Below, piece by piece: positions 17,635-26,592 of a stretch of DNA of 63,934 nt. This DNA comes from an uncultured Clostridia bacterium. Lineage in GTDB: Bacteria; Bacillota; Clostridia; TANB77; CAG-508. Each line of letters starts with the position of its first letter. Position 1 is the stretch's first letter. The stretch spans positions 1 to 63,934 of the forward strand of contig CANPZF010000009.1 of NCBI GenBank assembly GCA_947589015.1, in the 5' to 3' direction. The notes beneath the pieces were generated by a model. The model searched no databases. It saw only the letters and a program-made list of their open reading frames with translations, and was not told the DNA's origin. The translations under genes were made by a program, and so were the position numbers.

Positions 17635-20100
17635 TTATATGATATTAGCAACTATAATACTTTCAGTTATTGAATTACCTGCAATATCTCTAATTGTTAT
17701 AGTTTGTGTATCGTTTTCATCAAATACTTTTGTTAGAGTAGTTCCGTCACTTGATAAAGTCCAGCCTTCAATTCCTTGTATTTTTTCGTTAGCTTTAATT
17801 GTAACTGTAACTGGCTCAATTGTTTGCGTTGTTGTAGAATAACTAATTTCTACTTTAGGTTTATCTTTATCAATATTTTTTATTGATATTTTTGCTTCAG
17901 ATTTATTACCTGCAACATCAGTTACTGTTATTGTTGTATCAGTATTTGCATTAAATGTTTTTGTTAATTCTCTTTTATCTGAAGATAAAGTCCAACCAGA
18001 AACTGACTGAATTTCTTCATTAGCTTTTATAGTAACAACTACATTTTCATTAGTCATTTGAACATTACTATATGTAACTTCTAATTCTGGTTTTGTAGAA
18101 TCAATAACAATTTTATGAGATGTTATTTTTTCATTTCCTACTTCATCTTTTAAATAAGTATGTAAATAATATGTTCCGTCATTATCTACTTTTAATTTTA
18201 ATGTTTCATTTTCACTTGTAAATTTAGTTGCATTATCAAAATTTGCTTCTTCATTTGATGTCAATACATATTTACATTCATCTAAGTTTAATCCAAATCC
18301 TACATCAGAAATTTTTGTTACAACACTAAATTCCTTAGTATTAAACAATGTTTTATCAATTACTGAATCATTTGGAGCATCTTGATCAATATTTGAAATT
18401 GTAACATCAACTGAAACAGCATTTCCTGCTAAATCATAGAAAGTATAGATAGTTCTACCAATGTTTTTACTATATTCTTTTCTTAGAGTTTTACCATTAT
18501 CATAAACTTCCCATCCATCTGTACCCTTTAAGGTTTCACTAGATTTTATAGTTACAACTACATTTTTATTTGTTCTTTCTTTAATACTATATTCTCTTGT
18601 TACAACTGGATTTAAAGTGTCACTAATAATAGTTTGAGTTGTTACTCTTTCATTTCCTGCATTATCTACCAAAAGTGTATGTAAGTAATAAACAGAATTT
18701 TCTTTAATGCTAAAGTATAATGTTTGTTCTAAATTTGTAAATGTACTAGCACTATTAAAGTTATTTGGTGCATCTTGCTCCTGGTTTAATATATATTTAC
18801 ATTTACTTAAATTTAATCCTGAACCATTTTCATTATCAGTTAATGAAGCTACAAGTGTAATATCTATATTTTTTGAATTATCTACTGGTCTTGTGTTGAA
18901 TATATTTTGAGATAATTTAGGCTCATTTGGTTCAACCTTATCTATATTAGTTATTTTAATATGTGCTTTTATTGTTCTTCCAACTAAATCAGTAAACTCT
19001 ACTTCTTCATCTACATTTTGCGTATATGTTTTTGTAAATACTGTATTAGTTTTATTTGAAGTCCAACCTTCTACATCTTTCATTTCTTTGTTAGCTGTTA
19101 TTTTTACAGTTACATCTTTATTAGTAATTGCTGTATTTGAATATTTTATATTAAGAGTAGGCATTACAGAATCAACTGTTAATTTTATTGTATCTTTTCT
19201 TGTATTTCCAGCATTATCAACAGAAATTACATGTAAATAATATGTTCCATCTTTGCTAACAGTTTTTTCAACGATTGAGTTTAATTCTGTTATTTTACTA
19301 TATCCTTCAAGACCTGATATTTCTTCTTTATCATCAATTTTATACTTACAAGCATTTAAGTTTATACCTGATTCATTATCATTTAATGAAATTTTAATTT
19401 GAATTGTTTTTGTATCAAATAAAGTATCAGATACTTGTACTTTTTGTGGTAGTGTTTTATCAATATTTGATATATCTATTCTAGTAGTAGCAACATTTCC
19501 AGACAAATCATAAACTTGTACATCTTCTGAAGCATTTTGTTTATATTCTTTAGTTGCACTTAATCTGTCATTTGATATAGCATATCCATTAGTTACTTGG
19601 CTTACTGGTTCATTAAATTTTAATGTAACAATGACATTTTCATTTGTCATATCTTTTTTACTATAACTTACACTTATATTTGGTGCTGTTTTATCTTTAT
19701 TTTCTTCAACAGTAGAGCTTCCTGGTTTATCATTTAAATTAGGATTATTTCTATCTCCTGTTGGTACATATCTATCATTTTCATATCCGCTTGTTGTTAC
19801 TTTAATTAATTTGCTTCCACTATTATCTTGAACATTAGAAAATTGATTTGTAGCAATAATTAATCCATCTTGTGATTCACTTGAAATTTCTGTTTCAACA
19901 CTTTCATCTTCAGTTATTGTATTTTTTGTAATGGTATTTCTATCATAAATATTTTCGTTATTTGAAGTATTATTAACTTCGTTTTTATTATTTTTATCAT
20001 TTTTGTTAAATATATTTAGTACCATAATAGTGCCAAATAATAGCACTATTATGATTGCTAGAATAATTGCTTTTGTTTTTGTGTCATTGGAATTTCCCAT
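17635..20100 (-). CDS. membrane-anchored protein with bacterial Ig-like repeats (821 aa)
   Basis: Start ATG 20100 after GGAGGATTATAAA. Residues about 10-30 form a single membrane segment without a cleavage site (ILAIIIVLLFGTIMVLNIF), so the protein is probably an N-terminally anchored surface protein. A low-complexity linker follows. The rest is five or more alternating repeats with the signatures LTNENVVVTIKANE, GWTLSSD and DVAGN, typical of bacterial Ig-like modules, alternating with a domain carrying NLDECKYVL and GTYYLHT. It has no LPxTG. It follows the Cna-B surface protein by 17 bases, so they are likely co-produced and displayed together. Confidence 0.85.
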   Translation of the reverse strand: MGNSNDTKTKAIILAIIIVLLFGTIMVLNIFNKNDKNNKNEVNNTSNNENIYDRNTITKNTITEDESVETEISSESQDGLIIATNQFSNVQDNSGSKLIKVTTSGYENDRYVPTGDRNNPNLNDKPGSSTVEENKDKTAPNISVSYSKKDMTNENVIVTLKFNEPVSQVTNGYAISNDRLSATKEYKQNASEDVQVYDLSGNVATTRIDISNIDKTLPQKVQVSDTLFDTKTIQIKISLNDNESGINLNACKYKIDDKEEISGLEGYSKITELNSIVEKTVSKDGTYYLHVISVDNAGNTRKDTIKLTVDSVMPTLNIKYSNTAITNKDVTVKITANKEMKDVEGWTSNKTNTVFTKTYTQNVDEEVEFTDLVGRTIKAHIKITNIDKVEPNEPKLSQNIFNTRPVDNSKNIDITLVASLTDNENGSGLNLSKCKYILNQEQDAPNNFNSASTFTNLEQTLYFSIKENSVYYLHTLLVDNAGNERVTTQTIISDTLNPVVTREYSIKERTNKNVVVTIKSSETLKGTDGWEVYDNGKTLRKEYSKNIGRTIYTFYDLAGNAVSVDVTISNIDQDAPNDSVIDKTLFNTKEFSVVTKISDVGFGLNLDECKYVLTSNEEANFDNATKFTSENETLKLKVDNDGTYYLHTYLKDEVGNEKITSHKIVIDSTKPELEVTYSNVQMTNENVVVTIKANEEIQSVSGWTLSSDKRELTKTFNANTDTTITVTDVAGNKSEAKISIKNIDKDKPKVEISYSTTTQTIEPVTVTIKANEKIQGIEGWTLSSDGTTLTKVFDENDTQTITIRDIAGNSITESIIVANII

Positions 20101-20117
20101 TTTATAATCCTCCATTC

Positions 20118-23100
20118 TTACATACCTGTTCTAGGTAGTTTTTGATTTTCTACTTCTAACTCTTTTCCATAACTTTTAGTTGTCCATTCATCTTTATCTT
20201 CAAGTTCAACATCTAAATATGTGGCATTTAAAGAAACTTTATTTGTCCATACATCATCTGGCTTAACAGTTGGGCGAACCTTTGCAAACATGAATGGTGT
20301 TGTTTCAGCATGGAATCCTACAGGAACTGTTCCAAATTCTAATTTAAAATCTGTTATAACTTCTCCCTCTTGTAATTCTATTTCTTCAAAATCAACATAG
20401 TTATTTACTTTTGAATTTAGATCTTCTTTTAGTAAAACATAGTCATCTGTTAGATTTGTTTTATATAAAACATTGAAACTAACTTCGTCTGAATATATAC
20501 CAGTAAATAATTTTTTCATTTCTATATATTCATATGGTAAGTTATCTGTCATAGTGAAATTATCAACTGGAACATTAGAGTTATTTGCAACTGTATTGAA
20601 ATCATAACGAATTTCATCATTAGGTTGTGCCTGGATTATACCTGTTTTTTCAACATCAATTTTAGCTTCAGCAGGTTTATTTTTAATATCTATAATAACT
20701 TTTTGTCCATTCTCTGTTATTTCAAAAACATCAGGCTCTTCGTTCTTTACATAATAATCAGGACATTTTGTTTCATATAAGTAATATGTACCTTTGTCGA
20801 GCATAATTTCTTCATCAAATTTTCCGTTCTTTATTAGTTACTAATGTCATAAGAACATTGCCTTCTGAATCTCTTAATTCAAATTCGACACCCTCTAAAG
20901 GCATTCCTTCTGGATCTCCATTTAATGTATTATCTTGTAATACTGTCTTATTAATATTTAAGAAACCAACTGGAACTGGTTCATCTGTGAAATCAAAATA
21001 CTTATTATCTTCATTTTCCTCTATTGTAAAGTAAACTGGTGTCTCATTTAATTGCCATTCATCACTAACCCATGTTTCCTTTATATAATAATTACCTTTT
21101 TCAAGAACAACAATATTACTCGTTGCATCTTCTGTTATTGTTAATGTTGCTACTTCTTCATCATTTTCAACTTTATATATTTTATATATAGCTCCAACAA
21201 CTGCTTCACCTTTTTTTACATCATTTTTATAGTTATAGTCAGCTGCTGTTTTTGTAACTTGTACTTTTCCTGCTTCAACAGGGAAATCTTTCAAATTTAA
21301 TTCTATAGATTCTTCATTTTTATCTAGTGTAAAATATTTTTCTTCATCATTGATTTTGAATCCGTTTGGTGCTGAAATCTCATAACATTTGAAATTTCCT
21401 AGAGTAAGTTCTATATCATCACTTGTAAAATCTGGTTCGACTATTTCACCTTTTTCATTTGTTGTAACATCTATATGCCAATCTTTATCTAAACTTTCTA
21501 TTCTATATGTAGCACCTGCAACTGGATCTCCTTCTATATGTCCAGTCCATAAATTATTACCACCACTTACTTTTTTAAAGTTTACATATCCACCTTCAAC
21601 AGGTCTATTTTGAACATCTAATGTTACAGATTGTTCATTATTTTCTATTTCAAAATAATATTTAGTTTCATCATGTTGGAAATAAGGTGCTGGTTCAATT
21701 TCCTGCATATAGTATTGTCCGCATTTTAACTTATATCTGTTGAATATAACACCATTATCATCGCTTTTTCTTACAGCTCTATCTCCTGCATAATCAACAA
21801 TATTTCCATCTAATGTGTATATTCCATATGTTGCACCTGCAACTGGATCATTAACTTTATGACCTGTCCAAACATTGTTTAAGCTAGAAGTTTTTTTAGA
21901 TGAAAAATAACCACCTTCTACAACATTTTCTTTTACATTAAATTTTGAAATTTCACCATGATATGAAACCTCAAATTCATATACTTTGTCATCCTTCAAG
22001 AAGAAATCAGGACTTTTTGATTCATAAATTGTATATTTTCCAACAGGTAAGGTAATTTGTGCTTTTCCTTCTGCGTTTGTTATAACTGTTTTTACAATAT
22101 CACCTGAACTATTTTTTATTGTATATTCAGCATTTGGTACACCACTTCCTACAACATTACCTGTCCATATATTATTTTTAGCACTTAGTTTTTCTAAGTC
22201 TAATTGACCTTCTGCTTTTACTTTAAGTGTTGTTGCTCCTGAACTATCTCCATATGGATCAAATGTTAAACAATAATTTTGCCAATCATCTCTTGGGCTT
22301 TTTCCATAAAAAACAGGATATGTTTTACATTTTGCTTGAACACTTATTACACCATCTAAATCACTTCTCATATTTGTTTTTTGTACCAAAACTTTAAAAT
22401 TTTCTCCTGCGTTAAATGTAGTTTTTGGACTATTATTCATATCTGTAACAACAGTTCCTTCTGGAAATCCTGCTATACCTGTAACAGTATAACTTCCCAT
22501 TTGCACATTACTTGATACAGAATATGTTTGAGAATAATAATTTGAATTGCTATCTTGAACAAATCCACCTTGTTTATTGATACTTACTGATGCACTTGCT
22601 GGAGTTTCTGTTCCATTTCTTCCAATATTAACAAGTCTTTCAATTGCATCAACAATCTTATTTCCTCTTTCGTCTCCGCCTCGATAATAACTGCGTACAT
22701 TAATATTACCTATAATTGAGTATATTGCATGTTTTGTTGCAACAAAGGCATCATCTGCATTTTCAACTCCCATTTCGGCAGGTGTTTTGTATGGATAACC
22801 ATTCATGGCTACTCTCCAAATTCTATTATCATCCATTACATTATCTACTGATACTGTATAACTTGGTATATTCTCACCGAACTCCGATCTCTATCAGAAT
22901 TTAGGCAGTATGCTGGGTATTTTTGCCCATTTGGTGCTTGATAATACACATAATGGATTATTACAAAACTCCAATTGCTTTGTTTTTTATCCCAAAATTG
23001 AAGATGATAACCACACGCATGGTCATATACAATATTAGCTTCTGATATTTCTGTTGCAGCTAACGAAACTGATTGAAATATTGGTAGTAAATACATAAGA

Positions 23101-23141
23101 ATTAGTAATATTACCAATATCTTTTTGAATGTTCTTTTCAT
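20118..23141 (-). CDS. TQXA/thioester-like and Cna-B repeat surface protein, three CGG shift sites (1006 aa if decoded)
   Basis: Signal peptide (KKILVILLILMYLLPIFQSVSLAA) then a thioester-domain-like head with AYCLN, GYPYKTPAEMG and TKHAIY (Lys where the family usually has Gln), then about six Cna-B type beta-sandwich repeats (each GTYYLYE/GKYTIYES-like), a DUF11-like domain and the end KLPRTGM. Three uninterrupted pieces (22845-23141, 20815-22836, 20118-20804) are joined if CGGA at 22883-22886, CGGT at 22876-22879 and CGGA at 20823-20826 are each read as one Gly. This restores DRDGVGE and TNKEGKF, and 3024-3 nt gives 1007 whole codons. Probable pilus-like adhesin for mating contact. The sorting signal has no hydrophobic tail. 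Confidence 0.88.
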
Positions 23142-23181
23142 TCTAAAAAACCTCCTCTTAATTTATTAAATTTGATATAAC

Positions 23182-23220
23182 AAAAGACAACATAACAAAT
23201 TTCTTTGTTTGCTGTCTTTT
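23182..23220 (-). terminator. leader hairpin after promoter P3
   Basis: AAAGACAGCAAACAAA / TTTGTTATGTTGTCTTTT with a short loop and T-tract, starting about 13 bases after the -10 and ending about 40 bases before the start of the surface-protein gene. Confidence 0.75.
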
Positions 23221-23232
23221 ATTGATGATATT

Positions 23233-23278
23233 ATTATATTAAGAGGATTTTGTATAATCAATTCCCAAATTTTTCCCT
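23233..23278 (-). promoter_or_regulatory. element promoter P3 with GGGAA-repeat operator
   Basis: -35 TTGATT (23256-23261), 17-bp spacer, -10 TATAAT (23233-23238); operator AGGGAAAAATTTGGGAATTG (23259-23278). Drives the surface-protein operon. Confidence 0.88.
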
Positions 23279-23291
23279 CGATAAATAAATA

Positions 23292-24029
23292 CTAAATAAT
23301 GTAACATTCTGTATACATATAGTTGCCATTTAAATAGTAATCTCTAGCATATATTTTTATAGTACCAAATTTATATAAGATTTTATCTTTTACTCTATTT
23401 CCTGTATAAGTGAACTGATTTGTTTGTGTAACAATACTTTCATCAACTACAATATTATATCCATATTTTTTCATATATTCTGATTCGTTATTTTTTATGT
23501 CTTGTTTAATCTTTTCTACTATGGAACTGTTATATTTATATGTATGAACATCTTGTTTTGGTTGCTCTTGCTTAGTTTGTTCAACAACCTTTGGAACTTC
23601 AGCTTGTTCCTTCTTTGCTTCTTCTTGTTTTTTATCAACTATAGTTTCAGGATTTTTTTGTTCATTTGTTTTAGTTTCAACATTAGTTGAAGTTTCTACA
23701 TTAGATTTTTGATTGTTATTTGATACTATCTTTTGTGTAGTATTATTTTTTGTGTTATCTAAATCACTATTAATAATTGATATTTCATCATTATCTTCTT
23801 GATTTTTTTCTTCTGATATTTCCTGTTGTTCTTCTATTAGATCTTTTTCAATTGTATTTTCTTCAGTTACATTTTCATTAATTTCATCAATTAAATTTTC
23901 TGATTCTTTTAAAACATCATTAGTATCTTTTTCTTTAGAAGGTTTTAAATATACTCCTAATACAATTACACCTCCCAACATAATAGCGATTAAAACAGCT
24001 ATAAGAATTTTTTTACCTTGCTTCTTCAT
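23292..24029 (-). CDS. membrane-anchored protein with low-complexity stalk (245 aa)
   Basis: Start ATG 24029 after AAAGGAGGAG. One N-terminal membrane segment (residues about 7-28), then a long Glu/Asn/Lys/Thr-rich stalk, then a 75-residue folded C-terminal domain (KKYGYNIVVDESIV ... YARDYYLNGNYMYTECYII). It is alone in its transcription unit between the sortase and surface-protein operons, so a role at the cell surface or in pilus assembly is plausible. Family not recognised. Confidence 0.78.
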   Translation of the reverse strand: MKKQGKKILIAVLIAIMLGGVIVLGVYLKPSKEKDTNDVLKESENLIDEINENVTEENTIEKDLIEEQQEISEEKNQEDNDEISIINSDLDNTKNNTTQKIVSNNNQKSNVETSTNVETKTNEQKNPETIVDKKQEEAKKEQAEVPKVVEQTKQEQPKQDVHTYKYNSSIVEKIKQDIKNNESEYMKKYGYNIVVDESIVTQTNQFTYTGNRVKDKILYKFGTIKIYARDYYLNGNYMYTECYII

Positions 24030-24092
24030 AAGCAACTCCTCCTTTGACTATTTAATTTCGAGTTTCCTCTTAATTGACAAAAAATTATAAAT

Positions 24093-24147
24093 TAAAAGTT
24101 GTAAAGGTTAGGCGTTAGCCTATGCATTTTAACCTTTACAACTTTTG
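24093..24147 (-). terminator. long hairpin between sortase gene and the next gene
   Basis: AAAAGTTGTAAAGGTTA / TAACCTTTACAACTTTT, 17 bp perfect, with a loop that itself folds (AGGCTAACGCCT). It ends the sortase operon or serves as the leader hairpin of the next gene. Confidence 0.8.
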
Positions 24148-24148
24148 A

Positions 24149-24187
24149 TTTATAAATATACTCACAAAGAGAGGAAAATCGGAATTA
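24149..24187 (-). promoter_or_regulatory. possible promoter before the gene at 23292-24029
   Basis: A TATAAA -10-like box (24149-24154) lies directly before the hairpin, as in the other leaders, but the -35 (TTTCCT) is poor and the GGGAA operator is absent in this direction. A degenerate copy of the operator (GGAAAATCGGAATT) is present on the opposite strand at 24172-24187. Confidence 0.35.
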
Positions 24188-24199
24188 GTCAAAGCAAGG

Positions 24200-24745
24200 T
24201 TATCTTTTCTCTGCTATGACACACAATCTTTTTTCCCTTTGATTCTTTATACAAGTTATCATTGTTATTTGATCTTGCTCTGTTGGTTCTAAAACTGATA
24301 AATCAGTTTCTTGTATTTCTTTTATATCTGTTATGTAATATTCTTGTGTTTCATATTTTGTAATATATTCTACTTTGTCACCTTTTTGTAATTCATTTAA
24401 TCTTTCAAAAAAATTTTGGTTATATCCCCTATTATGTGCTGCAAAACATATATTACCTGATAAATAACCAGTATTTTTAAAATGGCCAATGGCTGTTTTT
24501 AAAATACTCAATTCTGTTCCATCTTTTATTGGTGCATTTAATTCTATTTTATCTATTTTTAAATGTCCTATAACATCTTCTTCATTTTCGTCTTCTAAAA
24601 TTTCTTCTGTTTTATTATCTATTATTTCTTCTATACTAGGTTCATTACTTTTATTTTTAAAGAATTTGAAGTATCCATATATTCCACAACAAATTAGAAT
24701 AATTATGATTATCATTATTATTAATATTGTTTTTTTTCTTTTCAT
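24200..24745 (-). CDS. sortase, probably class D-like (181 aa)
   Basis: Transpeptidase that attaches LPxTG-type proteins to cell wall or pilus partners. One N-terminal membrane segment, a short acidic linker, then the sortase beta barrel: catalytic His in FAAHNRGY, Cys in ITMITCIKN and Arg in REKRLCVIAEK. Short length and order of motifs suit a class D-type enzyme. The start ATG overlaps the stop of the upstream gene. The only LPxTG-like protein seen in the window is the Cna-B protein (LPRTG) in the next-but-one operon. Confidence 0.92.
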   Translation of the reverse strand: MKRKKTILIIMIIIIILICCGIYGYFKFFKNKSNEPSIEEIIDNKTEEILEDENEEDVIGHLKIDKIELNAPIKDGTELSILKTAIGHFKNTGYLSGNICFAAHNRGYNQNFFERLNELQKGDKVEYITKYETQEYYITDIKEIQETDLSVLEPTEQDQITMITCIKNQREKRLCVIAEKR

Positions 24746-25110
24746 TCTACTATTTCCTCCTCATTATCTTCTAAATTTTCAAAACTTCCCATACCTATTG
24801 CACAATCTAAAACTTCATACGAATCTGCATTATTTAATGTTTCCAAACTTATTTCATTTTCAGCATATGCTTCAACTATTGCATCAGCAATTGTTGCAAG
24901 AGATGTATGCGTTTCATCTTTAAGCCATGCATTTTTTATAATATCAAATAGTTCATTTTTTTCTTTTTGAGTAAATTCCTTTTCTGTAGCATTTTCAATT
25001 GAATTTATAATATCAAAATCTGATAAATGGATTTTCTGTTCATTATCTAACCTTTCGTATAATATAAATTCTCTTCTTTTTGTTTCTTCTTCATCTACAT
25101 TTTTGTTCAT
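24742..25110 (-). CDS. hypothetical acidic-tailed protein (122 aa)
   Basis: Soluble, helical. Contains TEKEFTQKEKNELFDIIKNAW and DAIVEAYAE. Tail NLEDNEEEIVE. Translationally coupled to the sortase gene (ATGA). Start at 25110 has only a weak GGTGAT upstream; an ATG or TTG a little inside cannot be excluded. Confidence 0.78.
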   Translation of the reverse strand: MNKNVDEEETKRREFILYERLDNEQKIHLSDFDIINSIENATEKEFTQKEKNELFDIIKNAWLKDETHTSLATIADAIVEAYAENEISLETLNNADSYEVLDCAIGMGSFENLEDNEEEIVE

Positions 25111-25118
25111 GTAATCAC

Positions 25119-25958
25119 CTACAATCCTTGTTCGTTTTCTTCTTCCAAACTATTCTCCTCTATTCCATTTATATAATTTATACATTTTTTTATATCGTCA
25201 AAGTCTTCCATATACATTTTCCCATCTGAATTATTTATTCCTAAATAAATTCCATTTTCTTTTGATATGAATTTACCAGCTTCTTCATTAGTAAATTCTT
25301 GTCCATTATTATATTTTTCGATTAATCTATGGACCTCATCCATTGATATTAATTTAATATCTTTTTGTTCCTTAATATATAGCTTGTCTATCTCTTTTTC
25401 TAGTCCTTCTATCAATTCTGAAATATTGTTTTGATTAACATATACTTCATATTTATCTATATATTTATCTACAAAACCTGTATTACATATATGTTCCTTT
25501 AAGCAATAATAAATTTCATCTTTCATATCTTCATCAATGGTTGTTGTATTTTCAATAAAATTGTCAAGATATTGTCTAATAAAATCTCTTGTTGTTCTTA
25601 AAGTTATGAGTTCTCCTATCTCTTTTAGTTCAATATCTATAAAATCTCTTAAATAATTTCTTTCATCTTCTAATGACAAATCATATTTTTCATAATAATA
25701 AGGACACCAATCCAAACCAAAGCACATATTAAATGTTGAATATTCTTTATCAAAATATACTTCTAACACTTTTTCATCCTTATTGATTCTATCTATAATT
25801 TGTTCTTTATGCTGTAGAATAAATTCACTATGTTCATACTGTGTAACATCCATATCATAATGGAATTCACTACAGTCTTCTAAAGAATCTTCAATAATTT
25901 TATTAGCATAATATCTGATTAATTCATCTTCAGTTAATTGTATTGTGTATTTTTTCAT
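25119..25958 (-). CDS. hypothetical protein with DNSDGKMY-type motif (279 aa)
   Basis: The C-terminal 60 residues contain an EFTNEEAGKFISKENGIYL stretch followed by GINNSDGKMYMEDF, closely matching the protein at 2885-4045. The N-terminal part has CFGLDWCPYYYEKYDLSLEDE, conserved-looking but unnamed. Acidic end (EEENEQGL). ATGA overlap with the upstream gene. Confidence 0.82.
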   Translation of the reverse strand: MKKYTIQLTEDELIRYYANKIIEDSLEDCSEFHYDMDVTQYEHSEFILQHKEQIIDRINKDEKVLEVYFDKEYSTFNMCFGLDWCPYYYEKYDLSLEDERNYLRDFIDIELKEIGELITLRTTRDFIRQYLDNFIENTTTIDEDMKDEIYYCLKEHICNTGFVDKYIDKYEVYVNQNNISELIEGLEKEIDKLYIKEQKDIKLISMDEVHRLIEKYNNGQEFTNEEAGKFISKENGIYLGINNSDGKMYMEDFDDIKKCINYINGIEENSLEEENEQGL

Positions 25959-26287
25959 TGAACATCCTCCTCTTCAATTAAGTCTTCATTTAGTTTAAAT
26001 TCATTTTCAATTTCGTTTAAAAATTCGTTTAATACATTTTCATCAACAAAATTTGGTGCATCAATCCAATCCATATATTTGTTATATATTTTGTTTAAAA
26101 TTTCTGTATCATAGTTTAATAAATCTGTATACTTGTTACTTTCAAGGACATCATTTTCTAAGGTATCATTTACTAATTTAAATAAATTATATTTGTATAC
26201 TAGTCTATCAAAATCTTCGTCTTTACATTGTTTAATTTCATTTTTTAAATTGTTTAATTGTTGTTTAAAATTATTATTATAACTCAT
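25955..26287 (-). CDS. hypothetical protein (110 aa)
   Basis: Small helical protein with Asn-rich start (MSYNNNFKQQLNNLKNEI) and acidic end (EDLIEEEDVQ). ATGA overlaps at both ends show tight translational coupling. No family recognised. Confidence 0.8.
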   Translation of the reverse strand: MSYNNNFKQQLNNLKNEIKQCKDEDFDRLVYKYNLFKLVNDTLENDVLESNKYTDLLNYDTEILNKIYNKYMDWIDAPNFVDENVLNEFLNEIENEFKLNEDLIEEEDVQ

Positions 26288-26592
26288 AATGTTTCACCTT
26301 CATCTATTTTCTCTATTTCAAAATCTGCTATTTCTTGTTCTGTTAATTCATCAAATTCAATTTGTTTCAATATTGAATTAATTTTTTCTGAATTATATTT
26401 ATCACAATACTTATCTATCAATTCGTATTTATCTACTTTCATTTGGTAAGTATCTATTATAAATTTTTTTGCATTTTCTGGATCATGATATATAAAATGT
26501 TCTAAAATTTCACATCCCATTCTGTTTAACTCAAATCTATCTCTCATTTCTCTCTTCCAAAAATCAAAATTAAATTCATCATTATTGTTCAT
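26284..26592 (-). CDS. hypothetical protein (102 aa)
   Basis: Start ATG 26592 (MNNNDEFNFDFW) uses the Glu codons at the end of the upstream gene as ribosome binding site and overlaps it by 11 nt, exactly as at 1922. Contains MGCEILEHFIYHDPENAKKFI. Tail EKIDEGETL. No family recognised. Confidence 0.8.
   Translation of the reverse strand: MNNNDEFNFDFWKREMRDRFELNRMGCEILEHFIYHDPENAKKFIIDTYQMKVDKYELIDKYCDKYNSEKINSILKQIEFDELTEQEIADFEIEKIDEGETL

Noticed and set aside
20815..22836. Independent surface proteins at 20118-20804, 20815-22836 and 22845-23141
   Set aside because: Only the rightmost has a signal peptide and ribosome binding site; repeat domains run across the breaks.
24000..24200. tRNA gene near the 24.1-kb hairpin or in other gaps
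   Set aside because: No cloverleaf or T-loop (GTTCGAATC-like) sequence in this or any other non-coding stretch examined.
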